A stretch of 64,000 bases of DNA, taken from Chitinophaga rhizosphaerae. GTDB taxonomy: Bacteria; Bacteroidota; Bacteroidia; Chitinophagales; Chitinophagaceae. The translations under genes and the position numbers were made by a program. The stretch lies in the NCBI RefSeq assembly GCF_003958645.1, contig NZ_RXLO01000009.1:186001-250000 (forward strand), written 5' to 3'. This document shows positions 8,336-18,600 of this stretch, one piece after another. Each line of letters starts with the position of its first letter. Position 1 is the stretch's first letter. The notes beneath the pieces are model-generated. The model ran no database searches. It worked only from the letters and a program-made list of their open reading frames with translations, and was not told the origin of the DNA.

Positions 8336-8369
8336 AAAAAAGAGGACGCCGCAAAGCGCCCTCTTTTTT
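8336..8369. terminator. Bidirectional terminator
   Basis: A6-GAGGACGC (8336-8349) pairs with GCGCCCTC-T6 (8356-8369) with a single mismatch and a 6-base loop. The T-run works on the plus strand for the isolated small transcript and, read in reverse, 27 bases after the end of the minus-strand BNR lipoprotein gene. Confidence 0.88.
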
Positions 8370-8395
8370 GTTTTATTCCCGATATATATGGATCG

Positions 8396-9607
8396 TCAAT
8401 CCCAATCCACTCTTCTCACACAGATCATTTCCTTTCCCCTGGTCCTTTTCCGGTACGCTACCGCCACCGTTCTTTCCGCCACCGGTTTCATGACGGGGAA
8501 CACGGATTGCTCGCCTTCGCCGGTCAGGTAGCCGGTTGACAGGGTTTTGCCTTCGGGGGATTTATGCACGAAGCCGATTCGGTTCGTGGTGGTATCGGAA
8601 GGCTCGTCCCAGGCCAATAACAAATCGCCGCGGGATGCGGAAACGAGCTGCGGGTGCTTCGCCGTTGGTTTGGCGCTGATGCTTTCCCGGTTGGAAAAGC
8701 TGATACCGTTGTTGATGGATTTTCCGTAGAAAACGCCCTGTCCCCCGCCCATCGTGAACCACGCGAAATGCATTCCGCTGCGGTTGCTGGTCATCGTAGG
8801 GCCGGTGTGCGGACAACCGTTCACGGCCCAATTGTCGGCGCTGATGCGCGCGGGTTGTGTGAATGTTTGTCCACCGTCTTTCGAATAGATATGCACCATA
8901 TCGCGGATCGTGTCGTGGATGATGTCGCGGAACGCAACATGGAGGCCGCCTTGCGGATCGGTGTAGAGGGATGTGCGGCAGCACTGGCAAACCGTTTGCA
9001 CGAGGGGGCGCGGCCGCTCGAACCCCTCCTGCCCCGAAGTCGCGATAAACAGCGTGGAACCTTCAAGGGAATGGTCTTTCCGGTTATCCAGCCAAACGCA
9101 CGCTACTGTTCCGTCCGGCAACGGCGACATATCGAAATACCGCTGATCGTATCCCGCGGTATCCGTCACCAAAGGCACGGCCGGCTGCCAGTTTTTACCG
9201 CCATCGGAAGAGCGGGTGTACCACACTTTGCCGGCGTATTTGTTGCGCGGATCGGGGTTCCGGGTGCCGAACATCGCGATCGCTTCACCGTTTTTCCGGA
9301 ACACGATCTTCGGCATATTTTCCGGTTGCGGCGAAATGCCGGTAGCGGTGGTTACGGGAACGGGCTGACCGAAATGTTCGCCACCGTCTTCAGAAACCGC
9401 GTACCAGAGCGATCCTTCGTCGGCCCCCGGCTCCTGTTCCACCCAGCTTACGATCAGCCGTCCGCCCGCGTCGTGGGAAATATGCGTGCAGGAAGCGAGT
9501 TTGCTCGTGTCGGAAAGGATATGCTCCCCTCCCGCCCGGAATCCCTGTTGTTGCCCGCAGCCCGCGGCCACGGCGGTTATGAAAAATAATATTAAAAACC
9601 TGTGCAT
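8396..9607 (-). CDS. BNR-repeat (sialidase-like) lipoprotein with CxCC motif
   Basis: A 403-residue exported lipoprotein: MHRFLILFFITAVAAGC ends in a lipobox with Cys17. The body is a predicted six-bladed beta-propeller with Asp-box repeats SEDGGEHF, SSDGGKNW and SKDGGQTF. Such proteins are often named exo-alpha-sialidase, but no FRIP motif is seen. Instead there are unusual cysteines: Cys40, a CQCC cluster at 207-210 and GCPHTGP around Cys265, which suggest metal or haem contact. The frame extends 25 codons upstream, but ATG 9607 gives the signal peptide. It follows the TonB-dependent receptor gene by 71 bases on the same strand. A metal-linked role is inferred from this context. Confidence 0.8.
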   Translation of the reverse strand: MHRFLILFFITAVAAGCGQQQGFRAGGEHILSDTSKLASCTHISHDAGGRLIVSWVEQEPGADEGSLWYAVSEDGGEHFGQPVPVTTATGISPQPENMPKIVFRKNGEAIAMFGTRNPDPRNKYAGKVWYTRSSDGGKNWQPAVPLVTDTAGYDQRYFDMSPLPDGTVACVWLDNRKDHSLEGSTLFIATSGQEGFERPRPLVQTVCQCCRTSLYTDPQGGLHVAFRDIIHDTIRDMVHIYSKDGGQTFTQPARISADNWAVNGCPHTGPTMTSNRSGMHFAWFTMGGGQGVFYGKSINNGISFSNRESISAKPTAKHPQLVSASRGDLLLAWDEPSDTTTNRIGFVHKSPEGKTLSTGYLTGEGEQSVFPVMKPVAERTVAVAYRKRTRGKEMICVRRVDWD

Positions 9608-9678
9608 GTTAAATTTTGATTGACGATGAAAACAGGGGCTCCGGAACCGCTGAATAGCGGAAGCGTAAACTCCCTGCA

Positions 9679-11961
9679 TCACGACTGCTGTTTGGCGGTA
9701 AATGTATAGGCGACGCCGAAGTTGAACGTGCGCACCGGCCCCGGGCGATAGCTGGCGCCGAATGCGCTTTTTTCGGCCGTGGTGGCGTAAGTGGCGTCGA
9801 ACAGGTTACGGCAGTTGACCCAGCACTCCACCGGCCCAAACTGGTAACCGGCCCGGGCGTTGAAGAGTTCGTAACCGCCGTAGCGCACCGTGTTGGCGGG
9901 GTCCATGAAATAGCTGCCTACATGCTGCCATTCCATCCCCAGGCGGAGGTGCCGGATGGGCTTCCAGGTCACTTCGGAATTGGTGATCCATTCAGGGGCG
10001 GTGTTCATCCGGTTGCCGTCGTACTTTTTCCCTTTATCCTCGAACGTCACAAAGTCATGCCGCGCAAAAGTACCGCTGGTACGAATTTCCAGCGAAGTCA
10101 GCAACGCATAGCGTGCACTCCATTCCACACCTGCGTGCTTCGTTTTACCGGCGTTACGGTTTTCGGAGGAATTGTCGGCCAGGCGAACGCTGATGATCTC
10201 GTTTTCGCCATCCATCCGGTAGACGCTCACTTCCGCATGTCCCTTTCCTTTCGCAAAACCCATCCAGCCGCCGATCTCGAAGTTGCGGTAACTGGCGGGC
10301 CGGAGCGTAGGCACCTTCACGCCGCGGTACAGTTCCGAAATGTTCGGCGGTGCAAAACCCACGCTGTAATTGGCGTACAGGCCGCGGTTGTGGCCAAAGT
10401 CGTACGTAAGGCCCAGCTTCGGCGTCCAGGCTTCGTAATGGTTCCGCTCGTCGGGGGAACCGGTAAATGCGGACGGCGGCAGGTGATTATCGAACCGGTA
10501 ATCCATCCGGTCATACCGCAGCGCCGCGATCAGTTTCATATTGGCGAAGGGGTTCATTTCGCCCTGTACGTATAGCGCTGTATTCACGAGGTCTACTTTG
10601 TAATCGGTGAGCACGGAATCCGTTTTCGTATAGCCGGTGAAGTAACCCCTTCCGTCTCGGTCCACGTCGATGAACCGGGCGTAGTAAGTAGCCGGGCTAT
10701 AATCCGCGCTTACGCCCCCGGTCAAAGAAGCACCTTTCCACCCGAAACGTTTCCTGTGCTGTATGAGCAGGCCCCCGCTCTGGAACGCGTCGCTGTTGAT
10801 TTCGCCCCTGGCTTTGAGGGGATTGCTGGTGGTTTTGATGGCGTAAAAAGGGTTCTGGCCGATCTCGTTGTGGCGGTAGAAAACGGAGAAACTCGTCTGG
10901 TCGGCATCGCTCCACTGTTTTTCCAAAGTGCTCCGGAACCGGAACGCCTTCACCAGCCGGTACGAGAACGTGTGCATGCTTTTGTAGTTGCGGGAGTAGA
11001 AGTTGGCGCTGTCTACACCGCCGGTCTGGTCGGTCCTGTAATCCACGAAGGTAGCGGCGTTCGTCCAGGTGGTGCGCCCGTCGAACTTGTATTGCGTTTT
11101 GAGGGTGAGCGCCAGTTTATGGAAATCGCTGTGCTCGATGCGGCCGTTGCGCTGATCTGCGTAATATCCGCCAACCCACACGCCCAGCTTGCCTTTCGTG
11201 CCCGACAAATTAAAATCGGTGCGCTTGTATCCGCCATCGCTCATTTCCGCCTGGATTTTCCCGGTAGTAACGGGTGTAGGTTGCGCGGTCAGAAAATTGA
11301 CGGCCCCGCCCACGGCTTCGCTGCCGTACAGCGACGAAGCCGGCCCCCTGATCACTTCGATCCTTTGCAGCGCCGCCATGTTGATCTCGATGAGGGCGTT
11401 GTGGTTGAAATCGCCGACGGTGCGGATGGGCAATCCGTCTTCCAAATATAAAAACAGGCTTTTATACCCGATCGGCTGGCGGATGGCCATGGTGTGCTGT
11501 TCGTTCCCCAGGTCTACCATGTACACGCCGCTCACCTTGTTCAGCACCTGCTCCAGTGAAGTGGCTTTCGTTTCGCGTAGGGTTTGGGCGTTGAGCGTGC
11601 TGATGGCGATGGGCGCATCGGAACGGTACTGGCGCTGCCGGCCGGCAGACACGATGATTTCGCCGAGCTTGCCGGCGAGGGGCTCCAGCACGAAAACGTG
11701 TTCGTCTCCCCCCGAAACCTTCACACAGCAGGCGGCATAACCGATGCAGGAAGCTTTCATGGAATCGGCCCCGGGCGGGCAATGCAGCGAAAATCGGCCC
11801 GAAGCGTCTGTCTGGCATCCCGTTCCGCCGGCCTGGACCGTTACGTTGGGAAGGGCTTGCCGGGTAAGGGCGTCTATCACCCTACCCTTCACCTTTTCCT
11901 GCGCACTGGCGGAAATCCCCGCCAGCACGAGGCAAAGCAATATGTATAAAATGCGGTGCAT
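9679..11961 (-). CDS. TonB-dependent receptor with carboxypeptidase-like N-terminal domain
   Basis: A 760-residue outer-membrane receptor that takes up a ligand using TonB energy. Order: signal peptide (MHRILYILLCLVLAGISASAQ), carboxypeptidase-D-like beta-sandwich (about 23-100; VKGRVIDALTRQALPNVTV), plug domain (about 110-220; IRGPASSLYGSEAVGGAVNF), then the beta-barrel, ending near FNFGVAYTF before a short TAKQQS tail. The plug and a single-chain design resemble metal, corrinoid or catechol receptors rather than SusC, and no SusD gene is adjacent. The neighbours are a Cys-rich small protein upstream and a CxCC lipoprotein downstream, so copper or another metal complex is a reasonable guess for the ligand, but nothing in the barrel proves it. 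Confidence 0.93.
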   Translation of the reverse strand: MHRILYILLCLVLAGISASAQEKVKGRVIDALTRQALPNVTVQAGGTGCQTDASGRFSLHCPPGADSMKASCIGYAACCVKVSGGDEHVFVLEPLAGKLGEIIVSAGRQRQYRSDAPIAISTLNAQTLRETKATSLEQVLNKVSGVYMVDLGNEQHTMAIRQPIGYKSLFLYLEDGLPIRTVGDFNHNALIEINMAALQRIEVIRGPASSLYGSEAVGGAVNFLTAQPTPVTTGKIQAEMSDGGYKRTDFNLSGTKGKLGVWVGGYYADQRNGRIEHSDFHKLALTLKTQYKFDGRTTWTNAATFVDYRTDQTGGVDSANFYSRNYKSMHTFSYRLVKAFRFRSTLEKQWSDADQTSFSVFYRHNEIGQNPFYAIKTTSNPLKARGEINSDAFQSGGLLIQHRKRFGWKGASLTGGVSADYSPATYYARFIDVDRDGRGYFTGYTKTDSVLTDYKVDLVNTALYVQGEMNPFANMKLIAALRYDRMDYRFDNHLPPSAFTGSPDERNHYEAWTPKLGLTYDFGHNRGLYANYSVGFAPPNISELYRGVKVPTLRPASYRNFEIGGWMGFAKGKGHAEVSVYRMDGENEIISVRLADNSSENRNAGKTKHAGVEWSARYALLTSLEIRTSGTFARHDFVTFEDKGKKYDGNRMNTAPEWITNSEVTWKPIRHLRLGMEWQHVGSYFMDPANTVRYGGYELFNARAGYQFGPVECWVNCRNLFDATYATTAEKSAFGASYRPGPVRTFNFGVAYTFTAKQQS

Positions 11962-12002
11962 GTTGGATCGCTATTGATGTATACGTATGCAGGCGCATAC
12001 CT

Positions 12003-12045
12003 GTTGCCGGTCGCATGCAAAATTGCGCACGGAATGTCCGGCAAC
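12003..12045. repeat. Stem-loop in the TonB receptor leader
   Basis: GTTGCCGG (12003-12010) and CCGGCAAC (12038-12045) are perfect inverted complements around 27 bases. The element lies in the 168-base gap between the small Cys-rich gene and the receptor gene. There is no adjacent T-run on the minus strand, so it may modulate rather than end transcription. Confidence 0.4.
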
Positions 12046-12129
12046 GGAGATCGTATACGGGTAAATGGAAACCGGTCCCTCTGCAGGACGGTATTGCAAT
12101 TCGTCTGAAAAAATATAAATGGGAAGGAA

Positions 12130-12489
12130 TTACGCCCGTGGAGGGTGGAACACGGCGTGGAGGGGTCTGGTTGGCACATCCGTCAAATATGCCGGGCGGA
12201 TGCGCACCGCCTTTTCGGGACGCAACAGCAGCTGCGAGGCGGTTTGGGCAATGAGGATCTCGAACTTCTCGGTGACCGAATTACCGCTATGGTCTTTCTT
12301 CTGCTGCTCCTGCATCTTTTTCATGAGCACGCAATGACCGTCGCAATGCAATTTCGGTTTCGACCTGTTGATACAAAGCACCCGGGAGATATACTCCTTG
12401 TTCAGCGAAAATTCCGCCAGCACGAGACCTTTGCTGAACGTCTGCAGCAATAGTCCACCGAGAATGAATATGACGAAAATCTGTTTCAT
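12130..12489 (-). CDS. Small Cys/His-rich exported protein, probable metal-related
   Basis: A 119-residue protein with an N-terminal hydrophobic signal or anchor (MKQIFVIFILGGLLLQTF). Its centre holds the compact motif RVLCINRSKPKLHCDGHC followed by VLMKKMQEQQKK, that is Cys-x9-Cys-x3-Cys with intervening His residues, a pattern I associate with small Bacteroidota proteins found beside metal transport genes. The C-terminal third is rich in R, P and A. ATG 12489 is preferred to the upstream ATG because the signal peptide then starts directly and a -7 box lies nine bases ahead. It is first in a minus-strand unit with the TonB receptor and the BNR lipoprotein. No enzymatic function is visible. 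Confidence 0.7.
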   Translation of the reverse strand: MKQIFVIFILGGLLLQTFSKGLVLAEFSLNKEYISRVLCINRSKPKLHCDGHCVLMKKMQEQQKKDHSGNSVTEKFEILIAQTASQLLLRPEKAVRIRPAYLTDVPTRPLHAVFHPPRA

Positions 12490-12497
12490 GAACGCCA

Positions 12498-12505
12498 CAA
12501 AAATA
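12498..12505 (-). promoter_or_regulatory. -7 element of the Cys-rich gene
   Basis: On the minus strand TATTTTTG matches TAnnTTTG and ends eight bases before the ATG at 12489, giving a leader of only a few bases. A -33 TTTG is not evident. Confidence 0.45.
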
Positions 12506-12550
12506 CGCGCTGAACAGATACGGTGGAATGATTTATATCAATCCCGCAAT

Positions 12551-12585
12551 AAAAACGGGGAGACCGTCGTCATCGGTCTCCCCGT
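12551..12585 (-). terminator. Terminator of sprA
   Basis: On the minus strand ACGGGGAGACCG pairs perfectly with CGGTCTCCCCGT around a 7-base loop and is followed by TTTTT, about 30 bases after the sprA stop. It separates ruvA-sprA from the metal-related unit. Confidence 0.88.
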
Positions 12586-12613
12586 CACCAGGTTGCTTAT
12601 TGTCAGCCGGCCG

Positions 12614-15600
12614 CTATTGCGCCAGCATGAACCGCAAGGTTACGCCCCCTCGTGTGTTCGTAATCGGGTACGCCGTCGAAATCACGGGGATGGTTTGCCG
12701 TCGGTCGTAGAAGAATTTGATATTCAATCTGTTATTGACTACATAATCGATAGATGGCGCGATGCTGACCACTTTCTGCCCGCTGGTCGGGATCACGATG
12801 TCGGCATCCAGCCGGTTGTTGACCGTTTTATCGTCGCGGAAGCTGAGGTCCATCCGGAAGTTGAGGTCGTTCTCCAGCCGTTTCCCGCCATCTTTCCCGA
12901 TGCGGATGGGCAGGGGCAAACCTCTCACGCGGTAGCCGCCGCCGATGGTGATCTCGCTCGAGCGCATTTCGCTCAGCTGGTAATCGATGAGGCTGAGGCT
13001 GAGGGTCCGGCTTTTCCGGAAGCCCACACGGATGTTCAGCGAATTGGTGAACGTAAGGTCGGCCTCCAGCAGCGGCACGAACTGCTCGGTGATGGTGAGG
13101 TTCGGCACGAGGAAATACGGCACGTAGTTGCCCGAAACGGTATCCCGGAAGGCCGGGTAACCGAGGATCAGCGGGTCGTAATACATGAGCGCCGTATTGT
13201 AGGAGTTCATGCTCAGCAGGCCGGTATAGGCGTGCGTGAGGGTGAAGTTGGTCAGGAAGTCGGAGAACGGTTTGATGCGGCTCAGCCCATTATAAGTGAT
13301 CCGCCAGTTCGGGCGCGGCAGGATGTTCTTGAACGGATTGGACCGCACGTTGGCATTGGAATGCTTCAGCAGCGGCGCGTTTTCCGGGCTCGTTCCGGTG
13401 TAGGCGGCGAGGAATGCCGGCACCAGCACGTCTTGCGCATACCGGCCGTACCCGTAACGGTATTGCGGGTCTTTCGGATCGTATTTGGGAACGGAACCAT
13501 TGTTATTGTACGGGTTCAGTTTGCCGAGGCGTTCGGAAATGGCCGCGCGGAAATTCTCGAAATCGCGGAAGGTGGTAGACACGCCGTCTTCCGTATTGAT
13601 CTTGCCCCACATCGTTTTGATGGCGATGAAAGTGATCTCGAAGCCGCCCGCGTCGTAAGGGTTCAGGTGATTAAATACCCCGTTGCCGATGGTATCCTTG
13701 AACAGCTCGGTGTGCGTTTTGGAGAAGGAACGGGTAAGGTTCAGGTCGATGCGCAGGTCGCGGACAGGCTCCAGTTGCGCCTGGATGTCGAGCCGCTGGG
13801 TAAACTGCTGTTGGAACTGGATGTTGAACAGGGTATCCGGGCTGAGGAGACCTTTCTTCGCGAAATTGTCCATCCAGGCCTTGTCGGGCTGTTTGCCGAG
13901 CACGAATCCGATCCCGGGAGACATCGACTGCCAGTTCATCCCCAGCAGCTTGGTGCTGTCGAGGTACCCCGGCATGCGGGTCCCGGAATTTTCGCTATAG
14001 TTCACGTTCACGCGTTTGAGCGCCATGACGATCCGCATGAGGGTTTTGGCGACGCCCGAGGGGCGGCTTTCCTCTTCCTTCTTGGTATCCTGCCCGCTCT
14101 TCTGCGGTGCGTTATTCATTAAAGGCGGAACGTAATCGGAGCCGCCGGCGCTGGAGATATTCATCTTCCGCAGCCATTTGCTCTTGTTATACAGATCGTT
14201 GAACTTGAATTCCGCCGCCACCGTTTTCTGGTTGGAGTTCTCGATGGCGTTCCCGAGGTACATCGCCAGCCGCGATGCGCCGATCCACCGGTATTCCGTT
14301 CCATAACTCAGCGCCACGCTCGTCCAGCTCAGGGCCGGGAATTTGGCGGTGGGCAAAGTATAGGTCAGGTTGGCGTTGTGGAAATAGTTAGTGGTTCGGC
14401 CGCCCTTGAAGAAGTTCCCTCTCACGGAATCTTTCTTGTTGCTGGTATTGATCCGCCCGTCCGGCTCGTCGATGCGCGCGTTGTTCACGGCGTTGAAGTC
14501 GAGCGAAAGGTTGCGGGAGAAATCCCATTTCAGGGAATAATACCGGTCGAAGCGGAAGAACTTGTCGTACGTTTCCGGCAGCTGGAACTGGCCACCGCCG
14601 ATATTGCGCATGCGGGTGGCGCCGAACTGGCGGGTAATGTCTGCCCGGAAGCTCATGAGCGTGGGTACGTAATTGACGTTGAAGTCGCGGATAAGCGCCA
14701 GCCAGGGAGATTTGTTCTTGATGAATTTAAACGGCTCCAGGAATTTCTGGGTACCGTTGAATGTATAGCCCAGGCCGCCGCGGTGACGGGTGAGCACATC
14801 GCTCTGGATCACGGGGTTGTGGCGGGTGATCTGGCTGAAGGAATAGCTGATGTCGAAGTTTTCGATATCCCACAGGCGGTTTTTGGTTCGGCCTGCAGAC
14901 AGCTTGCGGACGTTGGTGAGGTTCAGGCTCTTGATGGAGGTGAAATCCTGCGCGTTGCGGCGGATGGAATCGCGGTGCTCGCGGTTCCGGGCCATGGCGA
15001 GTTTATCTTTCAGCTTGATGTCGAGGTCGTAAGGGTCGTATTCCGGGTTGCTGGTGGTTTTGGAATAACCGGCGTACACGGGGATGGTGATGCCCGCGCG
15101 CTTGGGGAGCAGTTTCCCGAAATCGAGGTTGGTAGCGATGTCGTACTGGAGGAAATTGTCCCGGAAACGGTCGTTCACCCGCTGGTCGATCCCGCCGAAG
15201 CCCGCCGTGTGCATGTTACCGCTGAACGTCACGGTACCCAGGTCGGCCAGGTCGATGTCCATCCGCGCCAGCGCTGCATAACCGCCTTTCTCGTCCAATC
15301 CCGTCAAACGCATTTCGTTGAACCACACTTCGGTACATTTCGATAAACCGTCGTCTTTCGGGTTGGTCACCCCGATCATCACGTTCCGCACATCGCCCAG
15401 GCTGGGGTTACCCACCACTGCCACGATGGCGTTGCCGTCGCGCTCTTCGTACGGGATCAGCGGCGACGCTCCATTATTATTACGTGCCATCTTCAGCTTC
15501 GCGAAGCGGTCGAGGTCCAGGTCGAGGTTATTGGCTTCCGGCCATATTTCCGTATCCCGCGCCGAGCCCCAGGGCGTCAGCTTCATGGGAATGCGGTATT

Positions 15601-18600
15601 CGTAATAGTTCTCGGTGAAGTCGCTGCCCACCCGGACGATCGCCTGCAACTGGTCATCTTTCAACGAGATGGGATCGCTTACGGCTTCCGCGTGGATGAA
15701 CATCTGCAGGCGGTTATATTGCCTGAGGTCTAGCTGGATATTTTTATACATCGCCCGCGTTTCCCCGTCTTTCAAATCACAGATCTGCGCGGAAATGGCC
15801 TGTTCGTTCAGCAGGATGTTGGTATTGTTGGTGCTCAGCGTATTCTGGCGCAAGATGCCCGGAGGGAGCACATACGGAACAGGACGGCGCTTGGCGTTTT
15901 CTTCGATGTTCACGGCAGACACGTTGAAAGTGGTCTGCTGGTCTACCGGGATGGGGTCTCCTGGCTTCAGTTCATATAAATACCGGCGCCATTGGTTGCG
16001 AACGAGGTCGAGCTTCGCGAAGCGAAGCACCACCGAATCCTCGAATCCCGTCATGAACATACGCATGAACCGGATGGATTTGAAATCGGGGATATTGCCC
16101 ACCTTCCGGTCGTACTGGTTCACCGGCACCTTGAACTGGTACCAGGTCTGGTCGGCCATTTGTCCGTTGGGCAATTGTACCTTGGTCACGAACCGGTCTA
16201 CCACGTAGTTGCTGCCCACCTGCATATCGGGGCGCAGGTCCACACGGTACTGGAAATATTCCTCCGTTTCGTTCATGGTATTGTCGCGGTTGAGGTCTTC
16301 CGACTCGGGATAGTTGGTGGCCGCGTTGGAGAACTGCGAGTTGTCGTTGGAAACGGGCGAGTTGCCGTCCGGCCCGTTGATTTTCTTGTAACGGCCGAGG
16401 ATGTCGGTTTTCGCGTCGTCATACGCCTTATCGCGATACCATTTATAATCGTCGTTCGAGGGGTCGTTCGCTACGTTCCTGAAAGCGTCGGAACCGGTGC
16501 CGAAATTGGAGGCCAATTCCAGGAGGTAGGGCGCGTGGAAGTTTTTCTCATCGCCGTTTTCGAGACCGTCGAAGCCCACGTCCTGGTAGCGGCGGATGGC
16601 GGGGTCGTTGTCGAACGCCTGCGTGATCTGCTGCTGGAATTTGGGGATGCGCCCCCAATGGGTGGAATCGATTTTATTACGGTCGCGGTTCGGGTCGGGC
16701 AATCCGTTTTCGAAAGACTTGCGGGAATCTTTCAGCACGTCTTCCGACACGTTTCCGAGGTTGAAGTACAGCGAACCGCCGGCGGATGCGGGTTTGTCGA
16801 AGAAGGGATCGGGGATCCAGAATTCGATGAACTCGATGTTGGAGGTTTCGAAGTCGGAGTTGTCGATAGCGCGCATGATACCGCCCCAACGCTGTTTGGG
16901 ATTCCGGAGGCGGCCGTTGGCCTGAAGCTCGAGAGACGATGCCTCCATATTATAAGGCCCTTTCTCTTCCGGGTAGTACGCCAGGTCGAGAGTGCTCAAC
17001 TGGCTCTGGCCGAAGTCGGTGGAACGGTTGGGGAATACGTCTTTCTGATAGATGAGCCGTGTGCGCGGATCGGTCTGCGAAGCCTCGTTCACACCGGGCG
17101 GCAGGTTGCTGGACCGGGGGATCTGCAAGGTCGGCTCAATGATATACCAGGCCAGCAGCGCCCTGTTCTTGCCGTAAGCCAGCGTATCGTTCAGTTCGGC
17201 TTCGGGGAAAAGGATGGCGCCTGCGGCATTGGTGGCGTCGCGCGGCGTGGAGGCGAGGCTCCAGGCGGTAGACGGGAACTTCAGGTCGTACCCGCTTCGC
17301 GTTCCTTCAAAATCGTCGATCATCACCTGCCCCTGCTTGGAGCCCGGCGCGTTCACCAGTTTGCTATGGCCGGGGAAGAGCCGCGCCACCTCGCCCGTGA
17401 AGTTGATACCCGCGGGGCGCGAGGTCTGGAAATTGGGCAGGCGGTCGAGCAGGCGGGTAAGGCCGCGCCACTCGGAAATATAGTTACCGTCGAGCCCCAC
17501 TACGGTGTTCTTGATGGGATCGTCGCCGTAATTCACTTTCTGGTAATAGGGCCGCTCGCTCATCCGCACCACGGTACCGCCGAGGTTCAGCTTGTCGTTC
17601 ACGTAATAATCCAGCCGTGTACCCATATAATTCCTGACCTGCTGCCCGAACAGCGCGTTGTTCTCGAACTGCACGTTGATGGGCACGCCGGCGCTCAGCA
17701 CCCCGCCGTTAATGATCTTGATCCGCCCCATGTTGTAATCGATGAGGTAATCGATGTCTTCGCGGAGCATTTGCCCGCCGGCCGTAACGGTCACGGAACC
17801 GCGGGGGATGTTGTAGGCGTTGAGGGATATCTCGGAAGCGTTGGCCGATTTGTACGACCCGCGCATGATATAGCGGTTGAGGTTGGGGAACTGCTGCGCG
17901 ATCACCTTGATGGAGTCGTACAGCATGGTGTACATGTATTGTTTTTCCAGCGTCGCGTCTCCGTTGAACGCTTTTTTAACCCCTTCGCCGAAGGGCTCCA
18001 GCACGGGGAACATGATTTTCCCGTTCATGGGGAAGATCGTGTACCCTTCCACGTAGTCGAACACGCCGTCGGGCTGGGGATCGTTCTGGTTATTGAGGCG
18101 GTCGAGGTTCAGGATGGTGATGATGGGCGCTCCCTGCCATTGGCCCGATGCGTCCGGCAGATAGCGTTTTTCGCTCGGAGCGCGGGTTTCGGTGCCGGGG
18201 TCCTTGTACAATACGTCGAGCTTGAAGTCGGCGCGGTTGACCTGGTAGGCATCGGTGGAGTAGATGTTTTTCATCATGAGGTCCCAGATGGGAAGGGCGG
18301 GCCTGGCCGAGGTGGCTTTCAGCATCTTGAGGAAGAGGATCTGCTGGTTGGCCGAGTTTTTGGGGTCCGGGGGCACGTCCTGCGAGAATTCACCGACCTG
18401 GTAAACGCGGCCGTTGTAAGTGTATTGGTAAGCCACGGCCAGCACTTCGTCTGGCTGTAATTGTTGTTGCAGCGAGATGAAGCCGATCTGGCGGTTGAGG
18501 GTGAATTCGGTGGAATCGAGCTTCCGGGCGAAGGTTTTTTCGAAATCCTGCACAGGCTCCAGTTGCAGGCCGAGCAAACGGGAAACGACCGTCCCGGTAA

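Noticed and set aside
7998..8340. Identification as RNase P RNA, tmRNA or 6S RNA
   Set aside because: No GAGGAAAGTCC core, no tRNA-like CCA end with a TTCGA loop, and no 6S closing stem. Only a loose ACAGAAAGTA resemblance to RNase P was found.
8166..8531. 121-residue plus-strand frame crossing the terminator
   Set aside because: It runs through the strong hairpin terminator and into the convergent lipoprotein gene, with no motif. The 53-codon frame at 8156-8317 is a better candidate.
15992..18460. Long plus-strand open frames antisense to sprA (822 residues here; also 12368-14122, 14378-15346, 18461-19720)
   Set aside because: They mirror the codon pattern of the GC-rich sprA gene; translations are Val/Gly/Glu/His-rich without any family motif, whereas the minus frame is an unbroken SprA.
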